Source: Panicum virgatum (Eukaryota > Streptophyta > Magnoliopsida > Poales > Poaceae). From it: a stretch of 64,000 bases of DNA. Of this stretch, positions 35,611 through 48,060 are shown one piece after another. Both the position numbers and the translations under genes were made by a program. The stretch's first letter is position 1. Every line of letters starts with the position of its first letter. The notes under the pieces are model-generated. The model saw nothing but the letters and a program-made list of their open reading frames with translations. It was not told the origin of the DNA and ran no database searches. Where the stretch lies: NCBI RefSeq assembly GCF_016808335.1, contig NC_053147.1, positions 67,826,960 through 67,890,959 of the forward strand. Direction: 5' to 3'.

Positions 35611-35629
35611 TCTGAACGTCAACGTGTTG

Positions 35630-35906
35630 CCAAAGGACCTCTAGCTGACTTGGTTAGGGAAATTCAGCGGCACTCCTTAGGTTCTGGATTCGACTCTTTA
35701 TGGGAGCGAATTTTAAGTTGAGGTTAAAAAAATTCCCTCATCTGCCTCATGTCCAAAGCACTATGGAGCCCGACCTAACTCACAGGGCGACGGACCCCGT
35801 GTACGGATGAGGCAGGGGTTCGGGAATTTTCTTAGCCTGTTGTGAGAAGATCATTCTACCTCTCAAAACAATGCCGTGGGGCGGTCTTACCCCCACAGAT
35901 AAGTTT
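35630..35906 (+). mobile_element. tRNA-derived SINE, copy 2
   Basis: The same family as 17870-18134: a B-box-like GGATTCGACTC, then CCTCATGTCCAAAGCACTAT, CTAACTCACAGGGCGACGGA and ATTCTACCTCTCAAAACAAT. It is flanked by TCTGAACGTCAACGTGTTG (35611-35629) and TCTGAACGTCACCATGTTG (35907-35925), a 19-bp target duplication with two differences. Confidence 0.88.
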
Positions 35907-35971
35907 TCTGAACGTCACCATGTTGTAATCCTAATCTATGGCAAGTTGCCATGCTAGAGTGATGAGCAACT

Positions 35972-36935
35972 CCAACAAACTCTGTATACATTTTTTTTTT
36001 ATCGGTAAATAGAGACAAAAATCAGAAAAAGGGTATCCAACGGACCGCCATCTTCCTCGCTATTTGCTCGCGCTCGGTATCCCGTTCTCCTCGCCCTCCA
36101 TCTTTACCGAGCTCGCGCACCTCGCCATCGGCCTTCTCCCGCACGCGCACCTCGCTTCCCGCGCACGGTGTTCCCTTCCTGTGCCTCTCCCTCCTCCCAC
36201 GCCCACGCCAGAGTGCCGCCGGCCGCCATGGCAGCCCATGGCTGAGCTCCGCCCCCTTCCCAAATTCACCCTACTGAAACCATCATCCATCGATTGCTTG
36301 CACCAGCAGCTAGGCCGTGAGCTCCCCAACCTCCCCAACCCACCAGCCATGCCAGCCAAGCGCCGAAGGAGCTCCCTGTCAATGAACCCTAGACCACTAT
36401 GGCCGCCACCTTGACCTCCACGATGAGCATCTACCTCCCGGCCTCCTCTACATGAGCTAACCACAAAATAAAATGGATTCGCCTTGTCATCCTCCTCGTG
36501 GTGCTCTCTGGTTTTGCGTATTCTTACCCAGGTCGCTAGGAACGCGGCCGCGCCGCTGCCCGCCGGCCGGCCTGGCGCCGCCGCTCGCTCATCGCATGGC
36601 GGTCCTATGCGGGCTGCGTCGTGCCACCGGGCACGCCGGCCCCGCCCAGTCGCGCCGGCCACAGCCCCACACCATGCGCCAGTCAAGGTCACCCCACCAC
36701 AGGCCTCCCTCCCTTGTGCCCAAGCGGCGCCGCCGCCAGCAGCCTTCAACGGCAACACTCCCCGTGCAGCGCTTCCGGACAGTCTATGACATGTGGGTCC
36801 ACTTATCAGATCAATTTTTTTTGTAGTGGAGGAGAGGGATGGATGGGGAGGCTCTTGAATCTTTCACACTTTGGCTAGTTTTTTATTTTTTTATCTAGTC
36901 ATTTAGCTAGAAATTTTATTTAATCTTTTGGAGTT
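35972..36935. mobile_element. Possible TIR element with a GC-rich, gene-like interior
   Basis: The left edge CAACTCCAACAAACTC and the right edge CTTTTGGAGTTG are weakly inverted. The inner part (36060-36790) is GC-rich with proline-rich frames in several readings and no recognisable family, against AT-rich flanks. This looks like a small Pack-type element, but target duplications were not established. Confidence 0.35.
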
Positions 36936-37099
36936 GAGAGTAATCCATCCATCCAGACCCAGAAGCATCAGCTCGCTCAGCAGTCAGCAGAGCTGGGGGC
37001 CAGTGCTTGCTCTGCTGCTTGCCTGCCTCGTCTCGTCATCGTCTTCCTCCTGCCTTTCATCTCTCTCAGAATAAGCTGACAACTTTCCTTCTGCCTTGT

Positions 37100-37340
37100 T
37101 TAGAAGCGAAAAGTTTTTGGTGTAAAATACTGTAACACTTTCATATATATTTGGTAATTATTATTCCGCTATGTATTAATTAAGCTTAAAAGATTCGTCT
37201 CGTAAATTATAATCAAATTATGTAATTAATTATTTATTTAACTACATTTAATATTTTATACCTGCATTCAAAGATTCGATGTGATAAAAAATCTTGTAAA
37301 TTTTTGAAATTTTGAGTGCATGTAAGGCCTTCGTCCAGTC
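37100..37340. mobile_element. Tourist-like MITE, related to 16727-16968
   Basis: It starts CTTGTTTAGAAGCG and shares AAAAGATTCGTCTCGTAAAT, TACATTTAATATT and ATTCGATGTGAT, in order, with 16727-16968. The right end is eroded. Confidence 0.65.
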
Positions 37341-37599
37341 CAGCCGTCTGTCTCAGTGCCTGCACCCATTCAGTGCTCCACCAGTCAGCAATGGGGGCTG
37401 GGATTGGGATGATGGAATCCACATCTTCAGACCAGGATCCCATCGCGCGCGTCGACCAGAAAACTAGTCCGTCTGTGTCCGGTCACCACGTACGTACGCA
37501 CACTTTTGGATCGATGAAGTTCACAGTGTCATTATTAGGGAAGCAGCAAATGGAAAGCATGCAGAGCGAATTCCAACATTAGTTTCAAGAGCTTCGGCC

Positions 37600-37905
37600 T
37601 TATTTTGATTCAAAATTTAAATTTTCAAAAACATCACATCGACTATTGCGACACCTGCATGAAAAATTAAATATAGATAAAATAAAAATACTAATTGTGT
37701 GGTTTGCTGGTAAATTATGAGACGAATCTAATGAGTCTAACTAAACTGTGATTAGAACCTAAACTGTTATAATAACACATGCTCTAATGATATATTGTTA
37801 AATTTAATAAATTCGTAGTTTGCAGACGGATTATGTAATTGATTTTATAATTAGTCCATATTTAATACTTCAAATACGTGCCGGAGATGCTTTACACCCA
37901 AACTT
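37600..37905. mobile_element. MITE-like sequence, ends not resolved
   Basis: It contains the shared grass MITE phrases ATGAGACGAATCTAATGAG and TAATTAGTCCATATTTAATA. The terminal repeats are not clear. Confidence 0.45.
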
Positions 37906-38177
37906 TATACCATCTATACAATGGCTGCAACAAAACATTAGGATGCTGGTAGATACGGTCCTTTGTCAATGCAGACTGAGTTTCCTTTGTACTGCATTCC
38001 GATACAGCTGGCAAATCTAGCCCTACTGACAAAATAAGCTAAAACATCAGATTTTTTTCCAAGTGTTTCATTCTGGTTTCTGTGAGTAAAACCAACCGTG
38101 AAAGTGAAAAATGATTCCCAAGCTGCACTTCACATCATATTTGGTGCGCTTTCAGCATCAGAATATGAGATTACGTG

Positions 38178-39164
38178 TTCCCTTTCCCTTTTCCCCTTGC
38201 TACAGTAGGGAGCAGAGGCGAAAGGCGATTTCCTTGCCCCTGGCCTAGATTCGCCCGCTTCCCCCTCCTCTCCGGCGACCTCGTCGCCGCCGGAGAGGGA
38301 GGGGAAGTCGAATCGTTCGGTGGTGTAGATAGTTTAGGTCTAGACTAGGTTCTAGGTTCTATCATTTCCGGGTGGCATCGTTTCGATGCACGCCAGTGCT
38401 TTTGTTCCTCTGCGGCAGCGTCGGGGTTGGTGGTGATGGCGGAGCCGGCGAGCGGATCGGCAAGTCCGGAGCTACCTTTTCTGGCGGTGCTCCAGGGAAG
38501 ATTCGGTTGCCGGTGAAGCAAGCGACGACGTCTCCGTCCGTGGCGGCGAGTTCTGCTTCATGGCGGCGCCTTTTGTCTCTACTGCTCTGGGTGCACCAGG
38601 CGGCGGACTGTGTCTACCTGTGCTGCTTTTTCGACGGCGGATGGGAAGACGGTGGATCCAGGCTCATCTTCGGTATGGCGGGTGGCTCCATCGTCTTCCT
38701 CCCCTACTTCGTCGGTGACGGTACTAGGTCTGTTTTTCTTCGTCCTTGCGAAAGGGTGGAGATCCTTTGCATCCCTGGGGTGCGCCCTCTGTCTGCTTTG
38801 CTACTTTGGTCGGCGTCGCGGGACTTCGCGTCTGGTCGTCGGCGGCGGTGTCGGCGGCGGCGGATTGCGCTTCCTCTTCCTCTCTCTGCGTGTCGGCGGC
38901 CGATACTCTTTCAGCATCTACGATGCGTCCTGGTCTGGTCAGGCGTTGGCTCATGTGGTGTTTCCATGCTGTGGAGTCGCTCGTGGAGGAGGAAGGTGGA
39001 TTCATCTTGGCCGGGGTGCTCATCGCCGGCGGCCAGAAGCTTTGGAGCCATGAGCTCCGATGGGGGTGCTGTGCTGTAATTTTCAGTTCGTCCAGGGTGT
39101 TTTATGTAAAATTCCAGGGATATACTGTGCTTCCTTTTTAATATAACCCCTTTCGAAAAAAAAA
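38178..39164 (+). mobile_element. LINE-derived insertion with A-tail and 18-bp target duplication
   Basis: AGAATATGAGATTACGTG lies on both sides (38160-38177 and 39165-39182). The body ends TTTTAATATAACCCC then TTTCGAAAAAAAA, the usual grass LINE 3' end. A frame of 235 residues (38372-39079) is open but low-complexity, and no reverse transcriptase is present, so this is a deleted or non-autonomous copy. The perfect target duplication points to a fairly recent insertion. Confidence 0.85.
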
Positions 39165-39182
39165 AGAATATGAGATTACGTG

Positions 39183-40208
39183 GACAGTCCCCCTCTCATG
39201 CAGGCTACATACATGTTCAAAAATCCTTTAGCACAAAGTGCAGCAGTACGAAGTCACCAAAAAAAAGGTGCCGTTGTACGAATTTGGTAGGGCGATGTAG
39301 ACATTTATATGTCATGGCCCACGTGTCTGCTGAACAAATACTGGATGATGCCGGGGAATATTACGTGAAGTGTGGACCTGTCCAAGTCCAATTCAGCTTG
39401 CATTTCTACCACACCTATTGGCTAATCTGCCTTCTCCTTCGTGTTATCCTCCTCCTCCTCCCCTTACATTGACTTTCCAACGACCACTAAACAAAAAAAA
39501 ATCTTGGCAGCAATTTAGTCTCACTTAAAAAGAAGTCATGGCAGCCAATAAATTAATTATGGTAATCAGTACTTTTTATTCTAACATATATGCTTTCACA
39601 CGGCTTGAACAGATGCATGCAACAGATGGGGTCAGCACAAGAGAGCCCAAAAACCTGCATGGTCAAAGAGATACGCAGGTTCCTAGCAGGTGGCACAAGG
39701 AGGCCTCACCTTTCTGTTGGGGCCCTAAAGAGACCTGCAAAGAAGGACGCTCTCGTCTGCATGATTGCTCTTGAAGGTCCATCATATCGACCTGCTTTGC
39801 AAAAGCACCAACACAATGCACCACTTTTTTTATCATACAAAACACACTAGTGTGGAACCAAATGGGGACACATTGTCCTTGTACAAATCTTGTGTGCCCC
39901 ATCAGGAAGAATCTGGATGGACTTTACATGATGAACGAAGCTTGGGGAAAGGAATAGGCAATGAGAACATGTAGCCTTGTGCAAATATCCATGCCACCAA
40001 CCATCACTGTTGCTGAAAGACTACAACTACATCATACACCGAGCAATCTGAAAGGAACATACAGAATGGTCGACAACAACAGCATAAACGATGTACATCA
40101 CTCTAGACGATGCTAACAATCTCGCACAATTGTAGAATACAACATGGCATCAGGTCAGTGTTCAGATGCTGGATTTGTTTTCCGATTTTATGTACACAGT
40201 CACAAACG
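39183..40208. other. Spacer without a gene
   Basis: AT-rich with short frames only. No splice-consistent exons or paired repeats were seen. Confidence 0.5.
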
Positions 40209-40218
40209 CAACAGCACG

Positions 40219-43200
40219 ATTTTTTTTTTATTTTTAACTTTTTTTCTAATAATATTTTAAGTTTAACCCGTATTGGTTTTTATTTGCAGGGCGTAGCCCG
40301 TTTGGTGCATGTGGCGCGACAGTGTGGCTACGCTGGCGGCCTGAGCCAGCGCTGCGCCGCGACGGCGATGACGTGGCCCTCCCTGTCAAGCCATGCGGGC
40401 TGGCGCGACAAGGCCAATATCCTGGCCCGCGCCGGCCTTTCTCCCCCACCCTCCCTTTCTTTCCCTCACTCCTCCCCGACCAGAGCAATAGCAGGTCGTC
40501 GCCGCCGGCCACCCCACCCCCCAGATCCCTCCAAATCCGGCCTTATAGGGGGAGTAGGGGAAACGTTCACCACCCTTCCCCGAAGGTATTGCTTCTATTT
40601 TTTCCTCCTTTAACCGTGCACATTTGTAGATATTAGGTATTTTTTGTGACTAGAGTTTGGTTTTTGATTTAGAAAATAATGTCGTAGTTGATAGTTTTCT
40701 CATGATTAGGGCTTTAGATGATGCGTAGATGGTACTCTGCTCTCGATTTGGACGTGAGGTAGTACGTGCATACATCGATTAATATGATTTCTAGGATTGA
40801 GTAGTGGGGATGTTAATATGGCTTTCACTCATGGATACTAGGCACCGTGATTTCATGGATACTCAGTTATTCTGGTATGCGGCCTCAGCTATACCCCCTC
40901 CCAGACGCCTCCTCCAAATCCAAGACCGTGGGGAGGCCTCCCCCACCACCTCCTCCACATCGGGCGAATCCGGTACCCCAGATCTGTACATGCATTTCTA
41001 ATAATTGCATTCTACCTACAACATCAGCAAACCCAGATCCACAGGTGAAATTTGTCTGTGTTTGCTTTGGTGGAGCCATTCAAATATCAAAGTTCTCACC
41101 AAATCCTATGATATTACAGAAGAAGTTCTCCAAGATGATTACCTGGTTAGGTGGGTGTCTGCCCTGTAGCAACTGTGCGACCCATGTCAGCTACTTCTCC
41201 AGCACCAACCACGACAACCCCATCGTCACCATCAACTACTATGGCAATACTCCAAGGGAAGGAGAAAGTAGTGGTCACGGTAGCCAGCTGGAAGGAGGAA
41301 GCCAAGGTCGCGGTAGCCAGCAAGATGCTTTGCCGGATCTTATATCGATGTAATTGCTGGAAAAGTCTTGTGAGATGGATTTCTGTTGCCTGATCTGTAT
41401 GCATATACATCTAGAGTATCGGTTTGCATGTTACAGAGTATGTGATTTGTTATGGACTTGTTTGGTGATACTTGTGAGCTTGGTGGTGGACTTGATTTGA
41501 TTTGTGGACTTGTGATGATATCTGTGTACTATATGTGTGATATGTGACTTGTTTGGTGATATATGTGATATTTGAGACATTTGTGTGATATATGTGATAT
41601 TTGAGCGATATGTGTGATATATGAGGTATTTGATTTGCAGGAGCTGAAACTAAAAACAAAAATAAAATTGAATTTTAGACAACTTTGCCAAAACACTCGG
41701 CAAAGTCCACAAATGTGTGCAGGAGCTTTGCCAAAACACTCGGCAAAACTGTCTAAAATTCAATTTTATTTTTGTTTTTAGTTTCAGCTCCTGCAAATCA
41801 AACACCTCACATATCACACATATCGCTCAAATATCACATATATCACACAAATGTCTCAAATATCACATATATCACTAAACAAGTCACATATCACACATAT
41901 AGTATACAGATATCATCACAAGTCCACAAATCAAACTAAGTCCACCACCAAGCTCACAAGTATCACCAAACAAGTCCATAACAAATCACATACTCTGTAG
42001 TATGCAAACCGATACTCTAGATGTACAAGCATGCAGATTAGGCAACAGAAATCCATCTCACAAGACTTTCACAGCAATTACATCGATATAAGATCCGGCA
42101 AAACATCTTGCTGGCTACCGCGACCTTGGCTTCCTCCTTCCAGCTGGCTACCGTGACCACTACTTTCTCCTTCCCTTGGAGTATTGCCATAGTAGTTGAT
42201 GGTGACGACGGGGTTGTCGTGGTTGGTGCTGGAGAAACAGCTGACAAGGGCCGCACAGTTGCTACATGGCAGACACCCACCTAACTAGGTAATCATCTTG
42301 GAGAACTTCTTCCGTAATGTCATAGGATTTGGTGAGAACTTTGATATTTGAATGGCTCCACCAAATCAAACACAGACAAATTTCATCTGTGGATCTGGGT
42401 TTGCTGATGTTGTAGGTAGAATGCGATGATTAGAAATGCATGTACAGATCTGGGGTACCGGATTCGCCCGATGTGGAGGAGGTGGTGGAGGTGACCTCCC
42501 CGCGGTCTTGGATTTGGAAGAGGCGCCTGGGAGGAGAGATAGCTGAGGCCGCATACCAGAATAACTGAGTATCCATGAAATCACGGTGCCTAGTATCAAT
42601 GAGTGAAAGCCATATTAACATCCCCACTACTCAATCCTAGAAATCATATTAATCGATGCATGCACGTACTATCTCACGTCCAAATCGAGAGCAGAGTACC
42701 ATCTACGCATCATCTAAAGCCCTAATCATGAAAAAACTTTCAACTACGACATTATTTTTCAAATCAAGAACCAAACCCTAATCACCAAGAATCCATAATA
42801 TCTACAAATGTGCACGGTTAAAGGAGGAAAAAAATGGGAGCAATACCTTCGGGGAAGGATGGGGAACGTTTCCCCCAACTCCCCCCCCCAAAAGACCGGA
42901 TTTGGAGGGATCTGGGGGGTGGGGCGCCCGGCGGCGACGACCTGCTGTTGCTCTAGTCGGGGAGGAGTGAGGGAAAGAAAGGGAGGGTGGGGGAGAAGAG
43001 GCCGGCGCGGGCCAGGATATTGGCCTTGTCGCGCCAGCCCGCATGGCGCGACAGGCTTGTCGCGCCAGTGCATGTGGCGCGACAGGGAGGGCCACGTCAT
43101 CGCCGTCGCGGCGCAGCGCTAGCTCGGGCCGCCAGCGTGGCCACACTGTCGCGCCACATGCACTGGCGCGACAGAGGATCTGTCGCGCCATGCGGGCTGG

Positions 43201-43293
43201 CGCGACCAAACGGGCTACGCACTGCAAATAAAAACCAATACGGGTTAAACTTAAAATATTATTAAAAAAAAGATTAAAAATAAAAAAATATTC
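40219..43293. mobile_element. Foldback element: 3.1 kb inverted repeat with arms of about 1.5 kb
   Basis: The left arm (about 40219-41680) and right arm (about 41750-43293) are reverse complements, roughly 95 percent identical where I compared them (for example 41150-41330 against 42100-42300). The loop is only about 70 bases. CAACAGCACG (40209-40218) and CAGCAGCACG (43294-43303) flank it, consistent with a 9-10-bp target duplication of MULE type. The right arm is about 80 bases longer because of extra TGTCGCGCCA/TGGCGCGACA units at 43030-43205. The loop holds two copies of TTTGCCAAAACACTCGGCAA, which resembles CACTA subterminal motifs. The arms contain broken frames (168 residues at 40847-41353) of unknown nature. 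A transcript across it would fold into a very long hairpin. Confidence 0.88.
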
Positions 43294-43355
43294 CAGCAGC
43301 ACGCATGACAAAGGGGCATCACCAATGGTCTGAATGAAATGGGAGTGGTTTGGTC

Positions 43356-46300
43356 TCAGGCTTGTGCCTCAACTGGCTTCACGGTTGTGCTAGAAGGCTT
43401 CGACTGCTCTCTTGATTCAGATTTGGAGGCTCCTTTCACTGCATTCTTCGATCTCGTGGCCTGGGTTGTCCGGCTACTGTTGGCATGGCGCTTTCCTACA
43501 CCCCCGTTGGCTGTTGCTGCACAAGTGACAAACATCGATTACATGTAAAGCTTCAACTGCTGATGTCTTGCTCAAGTGCAGCTCAACATATTGACCCAAA
43601 TATATAGCTACAACTTATTGCAGGGCATAAAACTTTGTGAGTTCTGGTACATACAGTACAATTTTCTGAAGGAGTGTTTAGGAAATGTGATGGCAATAAC
43701 ATACAGAGACATGTGATGGCAATAACATACAGAGACAGATGATTTACCATTGTTAGGAAGGGATAATCGCTTCTTCGCTGGTGCATTGATTTGTGCTGGC
43801 CTTTCTTTTGGATTGCTCGTGGATCGGGAAGCCAATTTCGAAGGTTGAGAGCTGACTTCATCAGTGATTTCATCTGATGGCTTCTCTTTGATCTTGGATG
43901 ACTCCAAAGAAGCAGTTGGTTGCACACTTGCAGACTGCCCCGATGAAGAGCCACTTACATCAGAATGTGACTTCTTGTGGCCTGTGACTTTCTTCTGCCG
44001 CGATCCATTTGATTGTGTGGTTGAAACAGGTACTTTTCCCTTCGGTTTGTTCAGAGCTTTAGCCTTGTCTTCCTCAGCAGGTTTGTCATCACCAACTGTG
44101 ACACTTTCTTTGGCATTACTGTCAAGTAACCTGTTCTCCCATGGGCGTGCAGCCATCCACCTCTCTAACCAGTTTCGCCCCCACTGATTTTCGTCCCCTG
44201 CAAGTCCTTGGTCTTGGAGGCTCGCTGCTTTCTGTTTCCTCGAACCTGTTTGCCACTGCCAGAGGAAAACACAAATTAGCAAACCTAATGCATTATGACT
44301 GCCATTTTCTGCCAGTGAAGAGAACATTGAGCTCAGACCCAAGAAGGAAAGAACAGCAAGTTCTTCCTCTAGATAAAAAAGGATAAGCCACAAAGAAAAC
44401 TGAAGTGTGACCTTTTCATATTTGTCGACCTAATGCACTAGTCTAAGTGCGCAGCAACCAGATTCCTTTTAACCAGGTGAACCCAGATTACCTATCAAGG
44501 TCACTAGTAGAACATTCAAAATAGTCTACCCACAACCATTTGCTAATTTTGATAAAGACCAAGGTGCTATTCCCATGTCTAGCCTCCCTCTTGTGGAAAT
44601 CAAATATGCAATGTTGAATACGACAGCAGAACGCCTATTCAGCCAAGTCATGCAATGAGATCGACACACCCACAAGACAAAAGTAAAAAAAGATATCATT
44701 TTTAATTGCAAGTCTGTAACAATACACTTTGAACACCAGAAAAGAAAATAAGCAAAATAAAGAACTCTGAAGAGCTTTATCCTAGATATATCTTGTTGTT
44801 TCTAGCATAGACGCAATTCACAAATTTCCAATAGAACAACATAATTTGAAATTACCTGATGGGTTAAAGCATAAGCCATCGCCCTTTCCCGCTTAGCTGC
44901 AGCTTCTTGCCTTTTTAACGCCTTAGCTTTAATTTCTTCTACTGAACCTATACTACCACACCAGTCTTCCTGCATGTCACCGATAGACAATAAGTTTTCA
45001 AAAACGAATATTTACTTCAATAAACATAACCCAGATTGTTTGTTACTCAGGGGAAATTGGCAAAAGGACAGTAAACACAATAAATTATTCAAGTTATGCT
45101 TGATTAACAGTTTAACACACACAAATACTTAAATGTTGCCTAAGTGTAGTTGGTTCTGTTACCATTATTTTCAACTAAGGTAGGGGATAGCAGATTTTTT
45201 GTGTGCATGCCTTTACAGATCGAGCTTAAGCTTCTTAGTTTCTTAAAACTATTGGCACCATATTCTCTCGGAAACAGAAAAAATGTCAACAGTTTACTTG
45301 GAACTGTGTGGATCATGCCAACAATACAACTGGTCATTGAATGACAACATGGGCAATCTTATAGAATTATAGTGAAACCAGAACAGAACTGGCTAGTGGT
45401 TTCTCTTTTCCTTGATGATAAAACACTGCCCAGGTCTGATTTATGCAACCAGACATACACAGATTAAGTCATTTGGTAGGGATATATTTGACTTTTAATT
45501 GGCGTGATATATATCCTAAGCAAGTCATGATACGAATGATTACATGACAGTACAACAGCACATATCTGAAGGAATGCTGTTTGTCACCTCAATATCTCGA
45601 ACATGGTCCTCATGAGCATTCTTTTCAGGAGGTTTCTTTTGGGTCCCTTGGCTTTCCAAAGAAACACGGACTCGTCTTGCTCTCACACGAGCTTGAGCTC
45701 TCACCAGCGCTTGCATGCACTGAAGTGTTTCTGCTGCTTGCTTTCTTACAGCATGACCTCTTACAAGTGCCTGGAGTCTAACTAGCCCTTTTAACGCTCG
45801 TAAAGCACGCCTTGCCTGGTAAATATTAACAAGCAAAAATATCAGCCTACTTTTTCTGGTGCACGGTACTAAAGAACGAATTACCAAAAAACACAACTTT
45901 TAAAACTTTCCATATGTGTATTCGATTGGTTAGCAACTTAGCAATAGCCTTATCTTAAAAAGTGAGGGATTAACCATAACATAATCTCATCTAAGCCCTT
46001 ACAGAGTTCGCAACAGTTTAAGTTTTTTTTGATAGTTTTGCTCAACTGGAATCTGAGTTGGAAAGCTAGACCTCTCAACAGAATGCAATATGTTCTACAT
46101 TTTTCATAGTTTTGTAAGAATGTGAAAATTAAAGTATTCTTATAATACCAGGAATGCTCGAAAGGTGGACTGAATAACCACAGCAGCCTGGTACTCCTTT
46201 GTACCATGTTCAGTCTGAGAAACTTGAAAAGATGTGCTTGGTGAGGAAGGGGAATTTGATATTGTCTCTGTGTTTGCTTCAGCAGCCAATGGTTCAGCTT

Positions 46301-47218
46301 GTACTCTGAGTTCTTCAGCTGCAAGAGCACCTTCTGTATCTACAGAATGATCCTGTGTGTGTAGCAACTGGGCACCAGAGCTCCTCTACAATTTTCAGAA
46401 AATATGATCTCGAAGTGTCATGGAGCGAAGAATGATTAACAGAATTATGTGCAGCATAGTGTCATGGAGCACGGGAAGTGGCGAGAAATTTTGGATGTGT
46501 CAGCCAAAAATACAGCAGTACAATTCTGTTAATGTCAGCATAGAACACCTTGGGTTGATCTATGCTTGATCCTTTAGGTGCTTCTCATTTCATGTTCATG
46601 GAATGGATGTGAATAAGTAAAAGAAAGAAAAGATACAGAACCAGACTATGGTATCCACTTGATGAACCAGCTAACTATTTGAGTAAATTGAGTTCAATCA
46701 TGTCAGCATAACAATTAGGAATAAATATAAACTAGAGAGTTTCAAATTGAATGGTGCAATTGAGTAGTTGGGCCACCTCTGTTTTTTTTCCTGTCATATA
46801 TTGGATAAGAGGATGGAAGAATTACCAGCCTTGACAACATCAACACATCATCAGTAATGAAGATACATATGCAACATCATTGCATGGCATGTGCTGTGGT
46901 GCATGGCCTTGAAGAATGCTAGAATATACTTGACTACTGCTAAAAAATGTAAAAATATAGTGGGACAACAACCCCCATTGGGTATACAGAACTTCAGGAG
47001 ACAAGGACATGTCAACAATAAAAGTCGTTCCAACTTCAGATACTTCTGGTAAAACATCTACGTTAAGATAAGTGAAGTATCCCATGGGAACACGGCCTAA
47101 ATTTCAAGCTCCGGACAGCTGCACAGTGACTTACCCCGGCGCTGCTTTCAGCGTTTCGCCCCTTTTCATGCTTTCTTAGCCCAACAAGTGATTTTATCCA
47201 CTTAGCTGAAATCCCCAT
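43356..47218 (-). CDS. IQD protein (IQ67-domain calmodulin-binding protein)
   Basis: Six coding exons fit with GT-AG borders and one frame: 47218-47135, 46385-46149, 45815-45588, 44969-44856, 44255-43748 and 43516-43356, giving 443 residues. The N terminus [16 protein letters not shown] is the basic start of the family. The IQ67 domain (residues about 93-160) has three IQ-type motifs beginning [29 protein letters not shown] and [17 protein letters not shown] phase-0 intron falls inside the first IQ motif, the position conserved in the family. After it come [11 protein letters not shown] and a [12 protein letters not shown] block, then a Lys/Ser-rich tail. These proteins bind calmodulin and act as scaffolds at microtubules, plasma membrane or nucleus. 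The frame is intact. The foldback element lies 53-63 bases past the stop, so the 3' UTR must run into it. Confidence 0.94.
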
Positions 47219-48060
47219 GATAGCTCTTTTTTTTTTGGGTGCGAGTTCAACAGCTAGCACCTGCAAAATTGTTGCCCAATGTCAGTGATGTTGCCGAACA
47301 CACATCAATTGTTGCTTCAAAGGAACTGTTGCTCCTCCAATAGCCAGGAGCAAATGCGAAGCAGAAATCCGTCCTAATCTAAATACCGAAGATGGCATGG
47401 AAAAGCACGGGCAGCTAAGGAAGATACAGTCTTGCAAATGTCATGAACTTCTGGTCGAAGGAAAAAAGGGGCACAGCATTGCAACCGATACCCAAACCTC
47501 TAAACCTGAATTTTTGCAGCAAAGTTACACACAGGGAGAAAAATCGCAGCTACAGAACCCGTATATATCAAGAACTCTCGTGCAAACGAGCAAAAGTCCG
47601 CGGAAGGAAGAACAGTATTCCGGTAACTGAATCGAAGGGGAGGCAGAATCGGGGGCGAAATGCGAGCTAAATTCACAAACAGGACCGCGGATCGGGTAGA
47701 CTGAGGCAAGCCCGAGCCCGAGCCAACCCAACCGCGGATCCCCAGCGGCAGTAACCGCCGCCCAAGAGCAACAAAAGCAAGTATACTATGCCCAGCAATC
47801 GCATCGAACTCACACCGCCCGCGCTCCAAGAAACTCCTCAGCTCTGCTCGCACCGAAGCAAAACGAATCGGGAGGAGGAGGAGCTCAACCTGCGCGGAAT
47901 GCGTAGGGCCGCAGCGAGCGAGGCGTCACCGTCGCCGCCGGCCCGACCAGCCGACCGCTGCCCTCCCACTCCCCTTCGCTTTCGCCTCCGCTTTGGATTG
48001 ATTGAGCTCCAACTCCGGCCTTTTGGATTGTACTTTCGCCACGAATTTCTTTCGGGGTAC
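47219..48060 (-). promoter_or_regulatory. 5' leader (with a predicted intron) and promoter of the IQD gene
   Basis: On the minus strand an acceptor (AATTTTGCAG) at 47261 lies 43 bases before the ATG, and a donor (CGCGCAG/GTTGAG) at 47890. I infer a leader intron of about 630 bases and a GC-rich first exon from about 48050. A run of ten A lies just before the ATG. Confidence 0.5.

Noticed and set aside
40110..43311. Two independent similar genes facing each other
   Set aside because: The frames are mirror copies in the arms of one inverted repeat, with stops and no recognisable domain.
43583..43747. Read-through end of the penultimate IQD exon ([14 protein letters not shown])
   Set aside because: It lies past a good donor at 43747, contains a duplicated ATGTGATGGCAATAACATA segment and is intronic.
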